DNA of 64,000 nucleotides from Mycolicibacterium tokaiense (GCF_010725885.1 NZ_AP022600.1:2666001-2730000), one strand, 5' to 3'; counted from the stretch's first letter, positions 43,926 to 53,873 are shown. Numbers and translations are program-made. The notes: generated by a model not told the origin, from the letters alone.

Positions 43926-45278
43926 TTACCGTGTGGTGGGCTCAGGGCCGGGTAGGCGCAGTATCAGCCGGGCGCCGCCCAGCGAGCTCGTCTCCAATGT
44001 TGCTGTGCCGCGGTGCAATTGAGCCTGCTGGGCGACCAGGGCCAGGCCCAGGCCGGAGCCGGAGTGTGATGCCGTGGAGCCGCGGGAGAATCGTTCGAAG
44101 ACCAGTTCGCGTTCCTCTTCGGGCAATCCGACGCCGTTGTCGTCCACGGCGATCTCCACCCCGGCCCGCGAACTGACCGCGGACAGCCGCACGTGGGTGG
44201 CGCCGCCGTGCTTGACCGCGTTGGCGATCGCGTTGTCCACCGCCAACCGCAGCCCGGCCGGCAGTCCGACGATGATGACGGTGGGTGCGGGCACCAGCGC
44301 CACCTCGAGATCGGGATAGATGCGCATGGCGTCATGCGCTGCCCGGTCCAGCAGTTCGGTGATGTCGACTGCCGCGTGGTCATCGGAGGTGGACAATTCA
44401 CCCTGGGCCAGCCGTTCCAGCGCCCACAGCGTGGCCTCGATACGCGACTGGGTGCGCACCACGTCGTCGAGCACTTCTTTGCGCTGTTCCTCGGGCATGT
44501 CCAGCGTGGCGAGCACCTCGATGTTGGTGCGCATGGCTGTCAGCGGGGTGCGCAGTTCGTGGGAGGAGACCGCCGCGAAGTCGCGCGCCGACGCCAGGGC
44601 TTCCTGGGTACGGGCCCGTTCGGTCCAGACCCGCTGGACCATGCCGCGCATCGCCTCGGCGATTTCCACCGCCTCGGAGGCGCCGCGCACCTCGATCTCC
44701 GGGGCCTCGTCGTCGACGACGTCGATGGTGCGGGTCTGCTGCGCCAGTCGGCGCAGCGGGCGCACCGCGAACGCTGCCAGCAGCCAACCCAGCACCGCGG
44801 CGGCGCCCACTGCGAGCCCGCAGATCATCAGCACCCGCCGGTGCAGGTTGTTGGTGTCGTTGATGGTGGCGTCATAGGTGGCCCCGACAGCCACCGACAT
44901 CGGACCCGTCGGCCCGACGATGTCGACCGTGCGCACCCGGTAGCGCACGCCGTCGATCTCGGTGTCGGCGTAGTCGGTGTCCAGCTGCGGCAGGACGACG
45001 TCGCCGGTGGACTTGACGTCGCCGTCGCGGCGCACGGTGATCACGGCGTCGGCGCCGTTGGGGGAGCGGGGAATCTCGTCGAGCCCGCGCGGCAGGAAGG
45101 GGATCGCGAAACCTGCGGCCTCGTCGAGGCGCCGGTCGAGCCGTTCCTTGCGGTCATTGGTGATACCGACCCACACGATGGCGCCGACGATCGTCACCAC
45201 GATGGCCGCCCCGAGTGCTGTCGCGAACGCCACCCTGGTGCGCAGCGAGGGCGTCCGAGTGAAGATCCGCGACTGCAC
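43926..45278 (-). CDS. prrB: Sensor histidine kinase PrrB
   Basis: 450 residues from the GTG at 45278. TM1 at about 17-38 and TM2 at about 148-170 bracket an extracytoplasmic sensor region. A HAMP region (RPLRRLAQQTRTID) precedes the DHp domain with the phosphorylated His in AAVSSHELRTPL (H240). The ATPase domain follows: N box DNAIANAVKHGG, G1 DDNGVGLPEEERE and G2 GSGLGLALVAQQ. It phosphorylates PrrA; the pair is essential or growth-supporting in mycobacteria. Encoded 8 bp downstream of prrA. Confidence 0.95.
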   Translation of the reverse strand: MQSRIFTRTPSLRTRVAFATALGAAIVVTIVGAIVWVGITNDRKERLDRRLDEAAGFAIPFLPRGLDEIPRSPNGADAVITVRRDGDVKSTGDVVLPQLDTDYADTEIDGVRYRVRTVDIVGPTGPMSVAVGATYDATINDTNNLHRRVLMICGLAVGAAAVLGWLLAAFAVRPLRRLAQQTRTIDVVDDEAPEIEVRGASEAVEIAEAMRGMVQRVWTERARTQEALASARDFAAVSSHELRTPLTAMRTNIEVLATLDMPEEQRKEVLDDVVRTQSRIEATLWALERLAQGELSTSDDHAAVDITELLDRAAHDAMRIYPDLEVALVPAPTVIIVGLPAGLRLAVDNAIANAVKHGGATHVRLSAVSSRAGVEIAVDDNGVGLPEEERELVFERFSRGSTASHSGSGLGLALVAQQAQLHRGTATLETSSLGGARLILRLPGPEPTTR

Positions 45279-45286
45279 GGGCGGGC

Positions 45287-45997
45287 CTACTGCGTCCTGA
45301 GCACGAATCCCACCCCGCGCACGGTGTGCAACAACCGCGGTGCGCCGCCGGCCTCCAGCTTGCGGCGCAGGTATCCGATGAAGACGTCGACGACGTTGGT
45401 GTCGGCGGCGAAGTCGTAACCCCAGACCAGCTCGAGCAGCTGGGCGCGCGACAGCACCGCGGTCTTGTGTTCGGCCAGGACGGCCAGCAGGTCGAACTCC
45501 CGCTTGGTGAGATCGACGTCGACGCCGTTGACCCGGGCCCGGCGGCCCGGGATGTCGACTTCCAGCGGGCCCACCGAGATGGTCTCCGACGAGAACGTGG
45601 CGGTGGCGCCGCGGCGGCGCAGCAGGGCTTTGACCCGGGCCACCAGCTCGGCCAGGACGAACGGCTTGACCAGGTAGTCGTCGGCGCCGGCCTCCAGGCC
45701 GGCCACCCGGTCGTCGACCGAGCTGCGCGCCGAGAGCACACACACCGGTACGTCGTTGTCCATCGCCCGCAGCGCGGTCACCACCGACACCCCGTCCAGG
45801 ACGGGCATGTTGATGTCCAGCACAATCGCGTCGGGGCGGGTCTCGGTGGCGCTGCGCAGGGCCTCGGCGCCGTCGACGGCGGTGGAGACCTCGAATCCGG
45901 ACAGCCGCAGCCCGCGCTCCAGCGACGCCAGCACGTCGGCATCGTCGTCGACCACCAAGACCCGGGGTGAGCCCGCACCACTGTCCATGCCCGACAT
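45287..45997 (-). CDS. prrA: Response regulator PrrA
   Basis: 236 residues, same length as M. tuberculosis PrrA, starting [13 protein letters not shown]; a second Met at 45988 is possible. Receiver domain with DDD acidic pocket and phosphoacceptor Asp61 in [10 protein letters not shown], conserved Lys in YLVKPF. The OmpR-type winged helix ([37 protein letters not shown]) binds DNA. It is divergent from the ABC gene at 46091. Confidence 0.96.
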   Translation of the reverse strand: MSGMDSGAGSPRVLVVDDDADVLASLERGLRLSGFEVSTAVDGAEALRSATETRPDAIVLDINMPVLDGVSVVTALRAMDNDVPVCVLSARSSVDDRVAGLEAGADDYLVKPFVLAELVARVKALLRRRGATATFSSETISVGPLEVDIPGRRARVNGVDVDLTKREFDLLAVLAEHKTAVLSRAQLLELVWGYDFAADTNVVDVFIGYLRRKLEAGGAPRLLHTVRGVGFVLRTQ

Positions 45998-46053
45998 CTT
46001 GCCTGATGGTGTGTGACGTTTCGGTAAGGCGCGGTGACCGGGCCGGGAAGCTT

Positions 46054-46084
46054 TTGACCTGAACGATAGTTGAGGTCCTACGGT
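46054..46084 (+). promoter_or_regulatory. Promoter of ABC transporter gene 46091, probably leaderless
   Basis: TTGACC (46054-46059) and TACGGT (46079-46084), 19 bases apart, with the ATG 6 bases after the -10. The gap to prrA is 93 bp, so promoter activity may interact with that of prrA. Confidence 0.55.
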
Positions 46085-46090
46085 GAATAC

Positions 46091-47965
46091 ATGAGCATCG
46101 AGACCGTCGCCCGGCACTCGCTGTACCGGCAGATCAAGTCAGACCGCGCAGATCTGCGCGCGCTGGCCAACACATCGCTGCTCAGACGCATCTGGGTCTT
46201 CTCGCGCCGGCATCACCGCAAGCTGGCCGTCTTCATCGGTGTCAGCGTCTTCAGCGCGCTGCTGACGGTGGCCACCCCGCTGCTCGCCGGCCGGGTGGTC
46301 GACGAGATCGTCCGCGGCGGCGCCACCGGGGTGGTGGTGATCTTGGCGTTGGTGATCGCCGGGGTGGCCGTCGCCGAGGCGGCCGTGGCCCTGGTGACGC
46401 GGTGGTTGTCCTCACACATCGGCGAGGGCCTGATCCTGGATCTGCGCACCGCGGTGTTCGACCACGTGCAACGCATGCCGGTGGCGTTTTTCACCCGCAC
46501 CCGCACCGGCGCCCTGGTCAGCCGCCTGGGCAACGACGTCCTCGGTGCCCAGCGAGCTTTCTCCGACACTCTGTCCGGGGTGGTCACCAACCTGGTGACG
46601 CTGACCTTGACGCTGGTGGTGATGCTCAGCATCTCCTGGCAGATCACGCTGCTGTCGCTGGTGCTGATGCCGCTGTTCCTGCTGCCGGCCCGGCGCATCG
46701 GGCGCACCATGGCGCGGTTGAGCCGGGAGAGTGCGATCCACAACGCCACCATGAACACCCAGATGACCGAGCGGTTCTCCGCCCCCGGCGCCACGCTGAT
46801 CAAGCTCTTCGGCAACCCGGCCGCCGAGTCCGCGGAGTTCGCTGCGCGAGCAGGACGGGTGCGCGACATCGGTGTCAAAACGGCGATGCTGCAGGCCACC
46901 TTCATGAACTCGCTGACGCTGATGTCGGCGCTGGCACTGGCGCTGGTGTACGGCCTCGGCGGCGTGCTGGCCATCGGCGGGGCGTTGCAGGCCGGGGCCA
47001 TCGTCTCCTTGGCGCTGCTGCTCACCCGGCTCTACGCGCCGCTGACCGCGCTGGCCAACGCGCACATCGAAGTGGCCTCCGCGCTGGTCAGCTTCGAGCG
47101 GGTGTTCGAGGTGCTGGACCTGATCCCGCTGATCCAGGACGCCCCCGACGCCCGGCCGGTGCCCGAGGGCGGGGTGGCCGTGGAGTTCGATCAGGTCCGC
47201 TTCAGCTATCCCTCCGCCGACAAGGTGTCGCTGGCCTCGCTGGAAGAGGTCGCCGTCCTCGATGACCGGGGCGGCGACGAAGTGCTGCACGGCATCTCCT
47301 TCCGCGCCGAGCCCGGGCAGATGATCGCCCTGGTGGGCTCCTCGGGTGCGGGCAAGTCCACCATCGCGTCGCTGCTGGCCCGGCTCTACGACGTGGATTC
47401 CGGGGCAGTGCGTTTGGCCGGTGTCGACGTCCGCGATCTCACCGCCGCATCCCTGCGCGACACCATCGGCCTGGTCACCCAGGACGGCCACCTGTTCCAC
47501 GAGACCATCGGCGCCAACCTGCGGCTGGCCGACCCCGAGGCCACCGACGACGAACTCTGGGCCGCCCTGCGCCGGGCCCGGCTGGCCGACGTCGTGGCTG
47601 ATATGCCCGACGGTCTGGACACCGTGGTCGGCGAACGCGGCTACCGCCTGTCCGGCGGACAGCGGCAACGGCTGACCATCGCCCGTCTGCTGCTCGGACG
47701 CTCGCGGGTGGTGGTGCTCGACGAGGCCACCGCCGCACTGGATTCGTCGTCCGAAGCCGCTGTGCAGCAGGCGCTGGCCGAGGCGCTGGCCGGGCGCACC
47801 TCGCTGGTGATCGCCCACCGGCTCTCCACCGTGCGCGCCGCCGACCAGATCCTGGTGGTCGAGGCCGGCCGCATCGTCGAACGGGGCACCCACGAACGAC
47901 TGCTGGCCCGCCACGGCCGGTACGCGGAGCTGTACGAGACGCAGTTCGGAACCCAGGCCGCCTGA
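46091..47965 (+). CDS. ABC exporter, fused TMD-NBD half-transporter (canonical)
   Basis: 624 residues starting [19 protein letters not shown] with about six segments (55-340) and an NBD: Walker [14 protein letters not shown]-loop [10 protein letters not shown], signature LSGGQRQRL, Walker [13 protein letters not shown] with the catalytic Glu, H-loop LVIAHRLST. All catalytic residues are intact, so it can work as a homodimer. Multidrug or lipid export is typical of the family; substrate unknown. Separated from the next ABC genes by 104 bp. Confidence 0.92.
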   Translation: MSIETVARHSLYRQIKSDRADLRALANTSLLRRIWVFSRRHHRKLAVFIGVSVFSALLTVATPLLAGRVVDEIVRGGATGVVVILALVIAGVAVAEAAVALVTRWLSSHIGEGLILDLRTAVFDHVQRMPVAFFTRTRTGALVSRLGNDVLGAQRAFSDTLSGVVTNLVTLTLTLVVMLSISWQITLLSLVLMPLFLLPARRIGRTMARLSRESAIHNATMNTQMTERFSAPGATLIKLFGNPAAESAEFAARAGRVRDIGVKTAMLQATFMNSLTLMSALALALVYGLGGVLAIGGALQAGAIVSLALLLTRLYAPLTALANAHIEVASALVSFERVFEVLDLIPLIQDAPDARPVPEGGVAVEFDQVRFSYPSADKVSLASLEEVAVLDDRGGDEVLHGISFRAEPGQMIALVGSSGAGKSTIASLLARLYDVDSGAVRLAGVDVRDLTAASLRDTIGLVTQDGHLFHETIGANLRLADPEATDDELWAALRRARLADVVADMPDGLDTVVGERGYRLSGGQRQRLTIARLLLGRSRVVVLDEATAALDSSSEAAVQQALAEALAGRTSLVIAHRLSTVRAADQILVVEAGRIVERGTHERLLARHGRYAELYETQFGTQAA

Positions 47966-48069
47966 TGAGGGTTATTGATTAGACAGTCGTGGTTATCTGG
48001 AATGCGGGGGTTGCACCCGACGTTGGTGTCGGCGGTGGGGTTTAGGACTGTTCGGTAGGAGGTGATTCG

Positions 48070-49962
48070 ATGCGCGCGCATGACGGCTTGCGTTCCGCAC
48101 CGGCGATCGCCGCACCGCCGCGGCGCCGGCGCGCATCCTCGGATCTGCTGCGGCTGCTGCCTTACCTGAAGCCCTACCGGGTGCGCTGGACCGTGATGGT
48201 GATCGTCGCGCTGGCCAGCCTCGGGGCCACCATCGCGATCCCGCTGATGACCAAAGCCGTGATCGATGGGCCGGTGCGCAATCAGGACCAGCAGGGCCTG
48301 TGGATCGTGGGCACGGCCGCGTTGGCCATCGGTGTGCTCGAAGCGCTGCTGTGGTTCATCCGGCGGTGGCTGGTGGCCCGCGCCACCATGGGCGTCGAAG
48401 CGGACATCCGCAAGGACCTCTACGCGCGGCTGCAGGTCCTTCCCATGTCCTTCCACACCCGCTGGGAGTCCGGTCAGCTGCTGTCGCGGGTGATGAACGA
48501 CCTGTCGTCGCTGCGCCGGTTCCTCTCTTTCGGCCTGGTGTTCCTGATCCTCAACGCCATCCAGATCGTGGTGGTGACCGGCATCCTGCTGGCCATGTAC
48601 TGGCCGCTGGGTGTGGTGGTGGTGCTGTCCATCGTGCCGATCACCCTGACCGTCATCCACTTCGAGCGCGAATTCACCCGGCTGTCCCGGCTGGCCCAGG
48701 ACCAGGCCGGGCACGTCGCCACCCAGGTCGAGGAATCCGCGCTGGGCGTGCGGGTGGTCAAGTCCTTCGGCCGCGAGCAGTACACCTACGACCGGTTCGA
48801 CGAGCGCGCCTCGGCCCTCTACGACACCCAGCTGGCCAAGGTCGGCGTGTCCTCGAAATTCTGGACGCTGCTGGAGGTCATCCCGAACCTGACCTTGATC
48901 ATCGTGCTCGGCTTCGGCGCGTACGCCGCGGGCACCGGCGCGGTGACCATGGGCACGCTGGTGGCCTTCATCACGATGATGCTGTCGCTGGTCTGGCCCA
49001 TCGCCTCGCTGGGCTTTCTGCTGTCGATGATGCAGGAGTCGTTCACTGCCGCCAACCGCGTCGCCGAGATCTTCGACGCGCCGCGCGAGATCACCGACGG
49101 GCCCGAGGCCACCCCGCCCCGCGGCGGCCGACTCGAGCTGGTGGATGTCGGCTTCCGTTTCCCCGACTCGCAGGAGTGGGCGCTGCGGCACGTGAACCTG
49201 ACGGTGGAACCCGGCCAGACCATGGCGCTGGTGGGTCCCACCGGTTCCGGCAAGTCGGTGCTGGCGGCGCTGCTGTCGCGGCTCTATGACGTGACCGAGG
49301 GCGCGATCCTGATCGACGGCACCGACATCCGGGAACTGAGCCTGCCCGCCCTGCGCGAGGCGGTGGCCACCGCGTTCGAGGATCCGACGCTGTTCTCCAT
49401 GTCGGTGGCCGAGAACCTGCGGCTGGGCCGCTCGGATGCCACCGACGCCGAACTACAGGAGGCCATCGACGTCGCGGCCGCCGGGTTCGTCTACGACCTG
49501 CCTTACAGCCTGGACACCCGCATCGGCGAGCAGGGCATGAGCCTGTCCGGCGGGCAGCGCCAACGGCTTTCGCTGGCGCGCGCCATCCTGGCCGGGCCGC
49601 GCATCCTGGTGCTCGACGACACTCTGTCCGCTCTCGACGTGCACACCGAGGCCGCCGTCACCGAGGCCCTACGCCGCGTGCTGGTGTCGGTCACCGGGAT
49701 CGTGGTGGCCCACCGCGCGTCCACCGTGCTGCTGGCCGATCAGGTGGCTCTGCTGGAGCACGGCACCGTCACCCACGTCGGCACCCATTCGCAGTTGCTC
49801 GAGACCGTTCCCGCCTACCGGTATCTGTTGGCCGCCGACGACTCACTCGATGACCTCGAGATCGAGCGCGCCGAGCTGGAGCACCGCTACTGCGAAGAAC
49901 ACGCCGTCGAGGATGCCTGCGCAGCAAGGGAATTCGCGACCATGGAGGGGGAGCGACGATGA
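48070..49962 (+). CDS. ABC exporter subunit A (degenerate catalytic site)
   Basis: 630 residues, preceded by a perfect RBS (AGGAGGTGAT). Six-segment TMD (about 40-320), then NBD with Walker A LVGPTGSGKSVL, signature LSGGQRQRL, Walker B ILVLDDTLSALD (Asp where the catalytic Glu is expected), Glu instead of Gln in the Q-loop (TAFEDPTLFS), and H-loop IVVAHRAS. This is the pattern of the degenerate partner in heterodimeric exporters. Its stop overlaps the next gene (ATGA). Confidence 0.92.
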   Translation: MRAHDGLRSAPAIAAPPRRRRASSDLLRLLPYLKPYRVRWTVMVIVALASLGATIAIPLMTKAVIDGPVRNQDQQGLWIVGTAALAIGVLEALLWFIRRWLVARATMGVEADIRKDLYARLQVLPMSFHTRWESGQLLSRVMNDLSSLRRFLSFGLVFLILNAIQIVVVTGILLAMYWPLGVVVVLSIVPITLTVIHFEREFTRLSRLAQDQAGHVATQVEESALGVRVVKSFGREQYTYDRFDERASALYDTQLAKVGVSSKFWTLLEVIPNLTLIIVLGFGAYAAGTGAVTMGTLVAFITMMLSLVWPIASLGFLLSMMQESFTAANRVAEIFDAPREITDGPEATPPRGGRLELVDVGFRFPDSQEWALRHVNLTVEPGQTMALVGPTGSGKSVLAALLSRLYDVTEGAILIDGTDIRELSLPALREAVATAFEDPTLFSMSVAENLRLGRSDATDAELQEAIDVAAAGFVYDLPYSLDTRIGEQGMSLSGGQRQRLSLARAILAGPRILVLDDTLSALDVHTEAAVTEALRRVLVSVTGIVVAHRASTVLLADQVALLEHGTVTHVGTHSQLLETVPAYRYLLAADDSLDDLEIERAELEHRYCEEHAVEDACAAREFATMEGERR

Positions 49963-51776
49963 CCGCCACCCAATGGCGCGGACGTTTCGACGACCAGCAG
50001 GACGACGTGGGGATCGATGAGTTCGCCCCGCGGCGCCGGGAGGCGAAGGCCCTGCTGTGGGACCTGCTGCGCCCCTTCAAAACCGCGGTGTACATCCTGG
50101 CCGCGGTGGTCGTGGTCGAGAACGCCGCCCGCCTGACGGTGCCGATTCTCATCCAGCGCGGCATCGACCACGGCATCCCGCCCATCGTCGAGGGCGACTC
50201 GGCGCGTGAGCTCATCCTGGTCGTCGCGACGCTGTGCGCGGTGGTGGTGGTGCAGGCCGTGACCCGGATGTTCTTCCTGCGCCGCTCCGGACGCATCGGG
50301 CAGAGCGTGCTGCTGGAACTGCGCCGGCGGTTGTTCATCCACTTCGGCCGCCTCGATGTCGCCTTCCATGACCGCTACACCTCGGGGCGGGTGGTCAGCC
50401 GCTCCACCAACGACGTCGACGCCATCCAGGAGATGCTGCAGAACGGCTTCGACAGCCTGATCACCGCGGTGCTGACCCTGTTCGGCACCGCCGTGCTGCT
50501 GGTGGTGCTGGACTGGCGGCTCGGGCTGGTGTGCCTGGTCGCGTTCCCCGTGCTGATCATGCTGTCGGCGTGGTTCCGTTCGGAGTCGGCCAAGACCTAC
50601 CGCGAGGTGCGCGAGAGCGCCGCCCTGGTGATCGTGCAGTTCGTCGAGACCATGACCGGCATCAAGGCGGTGCAGGCCTACCGACGCGAGCCGCGTAACC
50701 AGGAGATCTTCGAAGAGGTCGCCGACCGCTACAAGGACGTCAACGAGCGCACCTTCAAATTGCTGGCGATCTTCATGCCGGGGGTGAAGCTGGTGGGCAA
50801 CCTCACCACCGGCGTGGTGCTGCTCTACGGCGGTTACCGGGTGCTGCACGGCGAGATGACCATCGGCACGCTGGCCGCGTTCCTGCTGTACCTGCGGATG
50901 TTCTTCGAGCCCATGCAGGAGATCACCCAGTTCTTCAACACCTTCCAGTCCGCGGCCGCCGCGCTGGAGAAGCTCGCCGGGGTGCTGTCCACAAAGCCGG
51001 CCATCGCCGATCCGGTCATCCCGGCATCGCTCAACGACGTGCGCGGCGAGGTGCGGTTCAACGACGTCACCTTCTCCTACGTGGAGGGCCGCCCGGTGTT
51101 GCCGGGACTGGAGTTGACGGTGCCCGCCGGGCAGACCGTCGCGCTGGTGGGCACCACGGGCGCGGGCAAGACCACCATCGCCAAGCTGATCGCCCGGTTC
51201 TACGACCCCACCTCGGGTTCGGTCACTGTGGACGGCACCGACATTCGTGACCTCGCGCAGAGTGAGCTGCGCACCCACGTCGTGATGGTGACGCAGGAGA
51301 ACTTCATGTTCGACGGCACCATCGCCGACAACATCCGCTTCGGCAAGCCGTCGGCCACCGATGCCGAGGTGCGCGCCGCGGCCGAGGCCGTGGGTGCAGA
51401 CCGGTTCATCAGCGAGCTCCCGGAGGGGTACGCCACCGACGTCGCCAAGCGCGGCGGCCGGCTGTCGGCCGGGCAGCGGCAGCTGGTTGCCTTCGCGCGG
51501 GCGTTCCTGGCCGACCCGGCCGTGCTGATCCTCGACGAGGCCACTTCGTCGCTGGACATCCCGAGCGAACGGATGGTGCAGCAGGCTCTGGAGACGGTGC
51601 TGGCCGACCGCACGGCTCTGGTGATCGCCCACCGGCTCTCGACGGTGGAGGTGGCCGACCGGGTACTGGTGCTCGAGCACGGCCGCATCATCGAAGACGG
51701 GTCCCCGGATGAGCTCATCGCCGGCGACGGCCACTACGCCGGACTGCACCAAGCCTGGGTTCGCTCCCTGGCCTGA
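49959..51776 (+). CDS. ABC exporter subunit B (catalytic Glu intact)
   Basis: 605 residues, ATG overlapping the stop of subunit A. NBD: Walker A LVGTTGAGKTTI, Q-loop VTQENFMFDG, signature LSAGQRQLV (Ala in place of the second Gly), Walker B LILDEATSSLD, H-loop LVIAHRLST. It pairs with subunit A so that the degenerate ATP site is built from A's Walker B (Asp) and B's altered signature, while the active site uses B's Glu with A's intact LSGGQ. Probable heterodimeric multidrug or lipid exporter, similar to Rv1272c/Rv1273c in layout. Confidence 0.93.
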   Translation: MTATQWRGRFDDQQDDVGIDEFAPRRREAKALLWDLLRPFKTAVYILAAVVVVENAARLTVPILIQRGIDHGIPPIVEGDSARELILVVATLCAVVVVQAVTRMFFLRRSGRIGQSVLLELRRRLFIHFGRLDVAFHDRYTSGRVVSRSTNDVDAIQEMLQNGFDSLITAVLTLFGTAVLLVVLDWRLGLVCLVAFPVLIMLSAWFRSESAKTYREVRESAALVIVQFVETMTGIKAVQAYRREPRNQEIFEEVADRYKDVNERTFKLLAIFMPGVKLVGNLTTGVVLLYGGYRVLHGEMTIGTLAAFLLYLRMFFEPMQEITQFFNTFQSAAAALEKLAGVLSTKPAIADPVIPASLNDVRGEVRFNDVTFSYVEGRPVLPGLELTVPAGQTVALVGTTGAGKTTIAKLIARFYDPTSGSVTVDGTDIRDLAQSELRTHVVMVTQENFMFDGTIADNIRFGKPSATDAEVRAAAEAVGADRFISELPEGYATDVAKRGGRLSAGQRQLVAFARAFLADPAVLILDEATSSLDIPSERMVQQALETVLADRTALVIAHRLSTVEVADRVLVLEHGRIIEDGSPDELIAGDGHYAGLHQAWVRSLA

Positions 51777-51818
51777 CGGTGTGTTCTCTCCGGAACAGAA
51801 AATCTATAGTCGCGGGTG

Positions 51819-51847
51819 TAGACATTGTGTCGAAGCTGGGCTAGATT
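51819..51847 (+). promoter_or_regulatory. Strong sigma-A-like promoter for the structured leader
   Basis: TAGACA (51819-51824), one mismatch from TTGACA, and TAGATT (51842-51847) with 17-bp spacing. The start is expected near 51854, which leaves about 277 nt of RNA before the MerR-like start codon. Confidence 0.65.
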
Positions 51848-51853
51848 TTTTCC

Positions 51854-52130
51854 ATACACACAGACGAGGTCAGAGGGCACGGGAGGCGAGCTACCCGTGA
51901 ATCAGACGTAAAGCACTGTCGGGCAGGACGAGTCGCCGACAGTTACGGAAAGAGGAAAGGAGTGAATTGCCGTCGGATCGTCCGACATTTCCGTCGGATC
52001 GATGCCGCATTCAACTGCAGTATCAAAGATGGTAGTAATCTCCTCAGGGCCGGCGGCCCCGGTGAACTCTTGCCGGGCTGCCGGCCCTCTTACGTGTCTG
52101 GGATACAAGTTGTCACATGCGGAAGGTGAT
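51854..52130 (+). ncRNA. Structured RNA or 5' leader with at least four hairpins (upstream of MerR-like gene)
   Basis: The 277 bases contain perfect stems: CACGGG (51878-51883)/CCCGTG (51894-51899); ACTGTCGG (51915-51922)/CCGACAGT (51936-51943); GTCGGA (51972-51977)/TCCGAC (51981-51986); and AGGGCCGGC (52046-52054)/GCCGGCCCT (52080-52088). A purine-rich single-stranded run (GAAAGAGGAAAGGAG, 51949-51963) and a direct repeat CCGTCGGATCG (51970, 51991) lie between. It is less GC-rich than neighbouring genes and not protein-like. Either a small RNA or a regulatory leader. No known RNA family recognised. Confidence 0.6.
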
Positions 52131-52478
52131 GTGATCCAGAAGAACAACGGCTCCACACCCGCAGTGCCGAACGACAAATTCGACGACGAGGACTATCCGG
52201 CCTACAGCATGGGAGCGGCCGCGAAGATCATCGGCGCCACCCCAGCCTTTCTGCGCAGCCTCGACGAAGCCAAACTACTTGTCCCGTACCGCTCCGAGGG
52301 CGGACATCGGCGTTTCTCCCGCTACCAACTCCGCCTGGCCGCCAGGGCCCGTGAACTCGTCGACCAGGGCACCGCGTTGGACGCGGCGTGCCGCATCATC
52401 GTTCTGGAAGATCAACTCGCCGAAGCCCTGGCGCTCAACGCCCGCCTCTCCGGCAGTGCCGGCGACGACACCGCCTGA
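52131..52478 (+). CDS. MerR-like helix-turn-helix protein
   Basis: 115 residues from the GTG at 52131 after GGAAGGTGAT. HTH and wing: YSMGAAAKIIGATPAFLRSL, EAKLLVPYRSEGGHRRFSR. A helical C-terminus follows (LEDQLAEALALNARL). No cysteines, so not a metal sensor of the usual type. The target may be its own leader region or the monooxygenase gene convergent to it. Confidence 0.82.
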   Translation: MIQKNNGSTPAVPNDKFDDEDYPAYSMGAAAKIIGATPAFLRSLDEAKLLVPYRSEGGHRRFSRYQLRLAARARELVDQGTALDAACRIIVLEDQLAEALALNARLSGSAGDDTA

Positions 52479-52487
52479 CACTGCCCA

Positions 52488-53873
52488 TCACCTTCCGGCG
52501 GTAGCCGCCGGCTGTAACAGCTCCTCGAGCTTGGCGTTGGTGCGCAGCAGCTGCGACGAGAGCATGTCGATGATCTTGGCGCGGGCGCGCTCGCTCACCG
52601 AGGCGGTGGTATGGCTGAGCACGTTGAGCCGTGCGGAATCCAGCCAGGCCATCATGTCCGGATCGCCGAACCATCTGAGCTGATTGCTGTTGTACGCCAA
52701 CATCATCCGCAGCCAGTCCAGCGGTTCGTGGGGGGTGGGCACCGGTAGGCAGTAGGAATTCTTCATCGCATCGTCGCCGTAGGTCGCCTCGACGTGCGCG
52801 ATCACCGCGGCGCTGAACACGGGTTGGCAGGTGCGCACCGTCTGCAAGGTGATGGTCTGACCATCGAACACCGTGGCGGTGTCGCGGCTGCCGAGACCGT
52901 CGGAGCTGCAGTTGACGAACAACGCCGAGTGATCCACCGGGATCGACCCCTGCTCCAACACCACCTTGCCCGAGACGATCCGGACCACGCGGCCCAGCCG
53001 CACCACGTTCTCGATGCGCCGCAGCTGCTCCAGTTCGGCGGTCGAGACTATGGCGCAGCGGTACATGGTGGGGGTCACGGACTCGTCGACACGCATCAGA
53101 CAGCCAGCCGCGGCCAACCGGTCGAACAGGTCGGGCACCGAGGCCGCGGCGTCCACCGCGCGCAACTGAGCGGTCACGTCGGCGAGCACCTGCTTGGCGA
53201 ACCGGCGACCCGGTTGGATCGCGGCCCGGTCCAGCAGCCAGGAGTCGCGGGGTTTGATCCAGGTCAACCGCGCCGGGTCGACGCCGTGGTGCAGCAGCCA
53301 CAGACAACTGTCCATGGCGGTTTTCCCCGCGCCGACGATCACATAGTGGTCATGAGCGGGCGTGCGCGGCAACTCATTCGGCGGAATGCAGGAGATTCCG
53401 GTCGTCACCGGATACGGCGGCGGCTGCATCGACGGCACCGTCACCCCGACCTGCGTGGAGTCCACCACCCGGCCCGCGCGCACCTGCCGCAGCCGGCCGC
53501 CCAGCTCGCGGAACTCGCCACCGCCCAGGTACTCACACATCGGGAAGTACGACACCCGGCCACCGGACAGGAACCGTTCCCGCATCACCGCGTCGAAGTA
53601 GGCCAGCACCTGCGCCCCGCCGGCCAGTTCATAAAAACCGGCGTTGAGACCCGCGGTGTCGATGGTGTCCGAGCCGAGCGGTCGCGAGTTCACCCCGTAA
53701 TAGGCCGACGGCTGGTGTAGCCGCACGAAGGGGTACGCGGCGTTCCAGTGCCCGCCGGGCTGGTGGTGGCGGTCCACCATGACCACGCGGGCATCGGTCT
53801 CGGTGATCAGGGTGTCGACGAACGCCATGGCCGTGGCACCCGCCCCGATCACCAGGTAGTCGGTGTCGATCAC
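52488..53873 (-). CDS. Flavin-dependent monooxygenase-like NAD(P)-binding protein
   Basis: 461 residues from the GTG at 53873 (VIDTDYLVIGAGATAMAFVD). Rossmann FAD motif GAGATA near residue 9, a second nucleotide motif VIVGAGKTAMDS near 190, and an intervening HQPGGHWNAAYPFVRLHQP stretch resembling FAD/NADP-binding regions of flavin monooxygenases. The C-terminal third is unassigned. Its start overlaps the stop of the GAF-LuxR gene (TAGTG), so it is translationally coupled to that broken gene. Substrate unknown. Confidence 0.8.
   Translation of the reverse strand: MIDTDYLVIGAGATAMAFVDTLITETDARVVMVDRHHQPGGHWNAAYPFVRLHQPSAYYGVNSRPLGSDTIDTAGLNAGFYELAGGAQVLAYFDAVMRERFLSGGRVSYFPMCEYLGGGEFRELGGRLRQVRAGRVVDSTQVGVTVPSMQPPPYPVTTGISCIPPNELPRTPAHDHYVIVGAGKTAMDSCLWLLHHGVDPARLTWIKPRDSWLLDRAAIQPGRRFAKQVLADVTAQLRAVDAAASVPDLFDRLAAAGCLMRVDESVTPTMYRCAIVSTAELEQLRRIENVVRLGRVVRIVSGKVVLEQGSIPVDHSALFVNCSSDGLGSRDTATVFDGQTITLQTVRTCQPVFSAAVIAHVEATYGDDAMKNSYCLPVPTPHEPLDWLRMMLAYNSNQLRWFGDPDMMAWLDSARLNVLSHTTASVSERARAKIIDMLSSQLLRTNAKLEELLQPAATAGR

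Noticed and set aside
51902..52177. 91-codon open frame on the minus strand opposite the structured leader
   Set aside because: Third codon positions are AT-rich and unlike mycobacterial genes, no RBS, no recognisable domain. It is probably chance within the structured RNA region.
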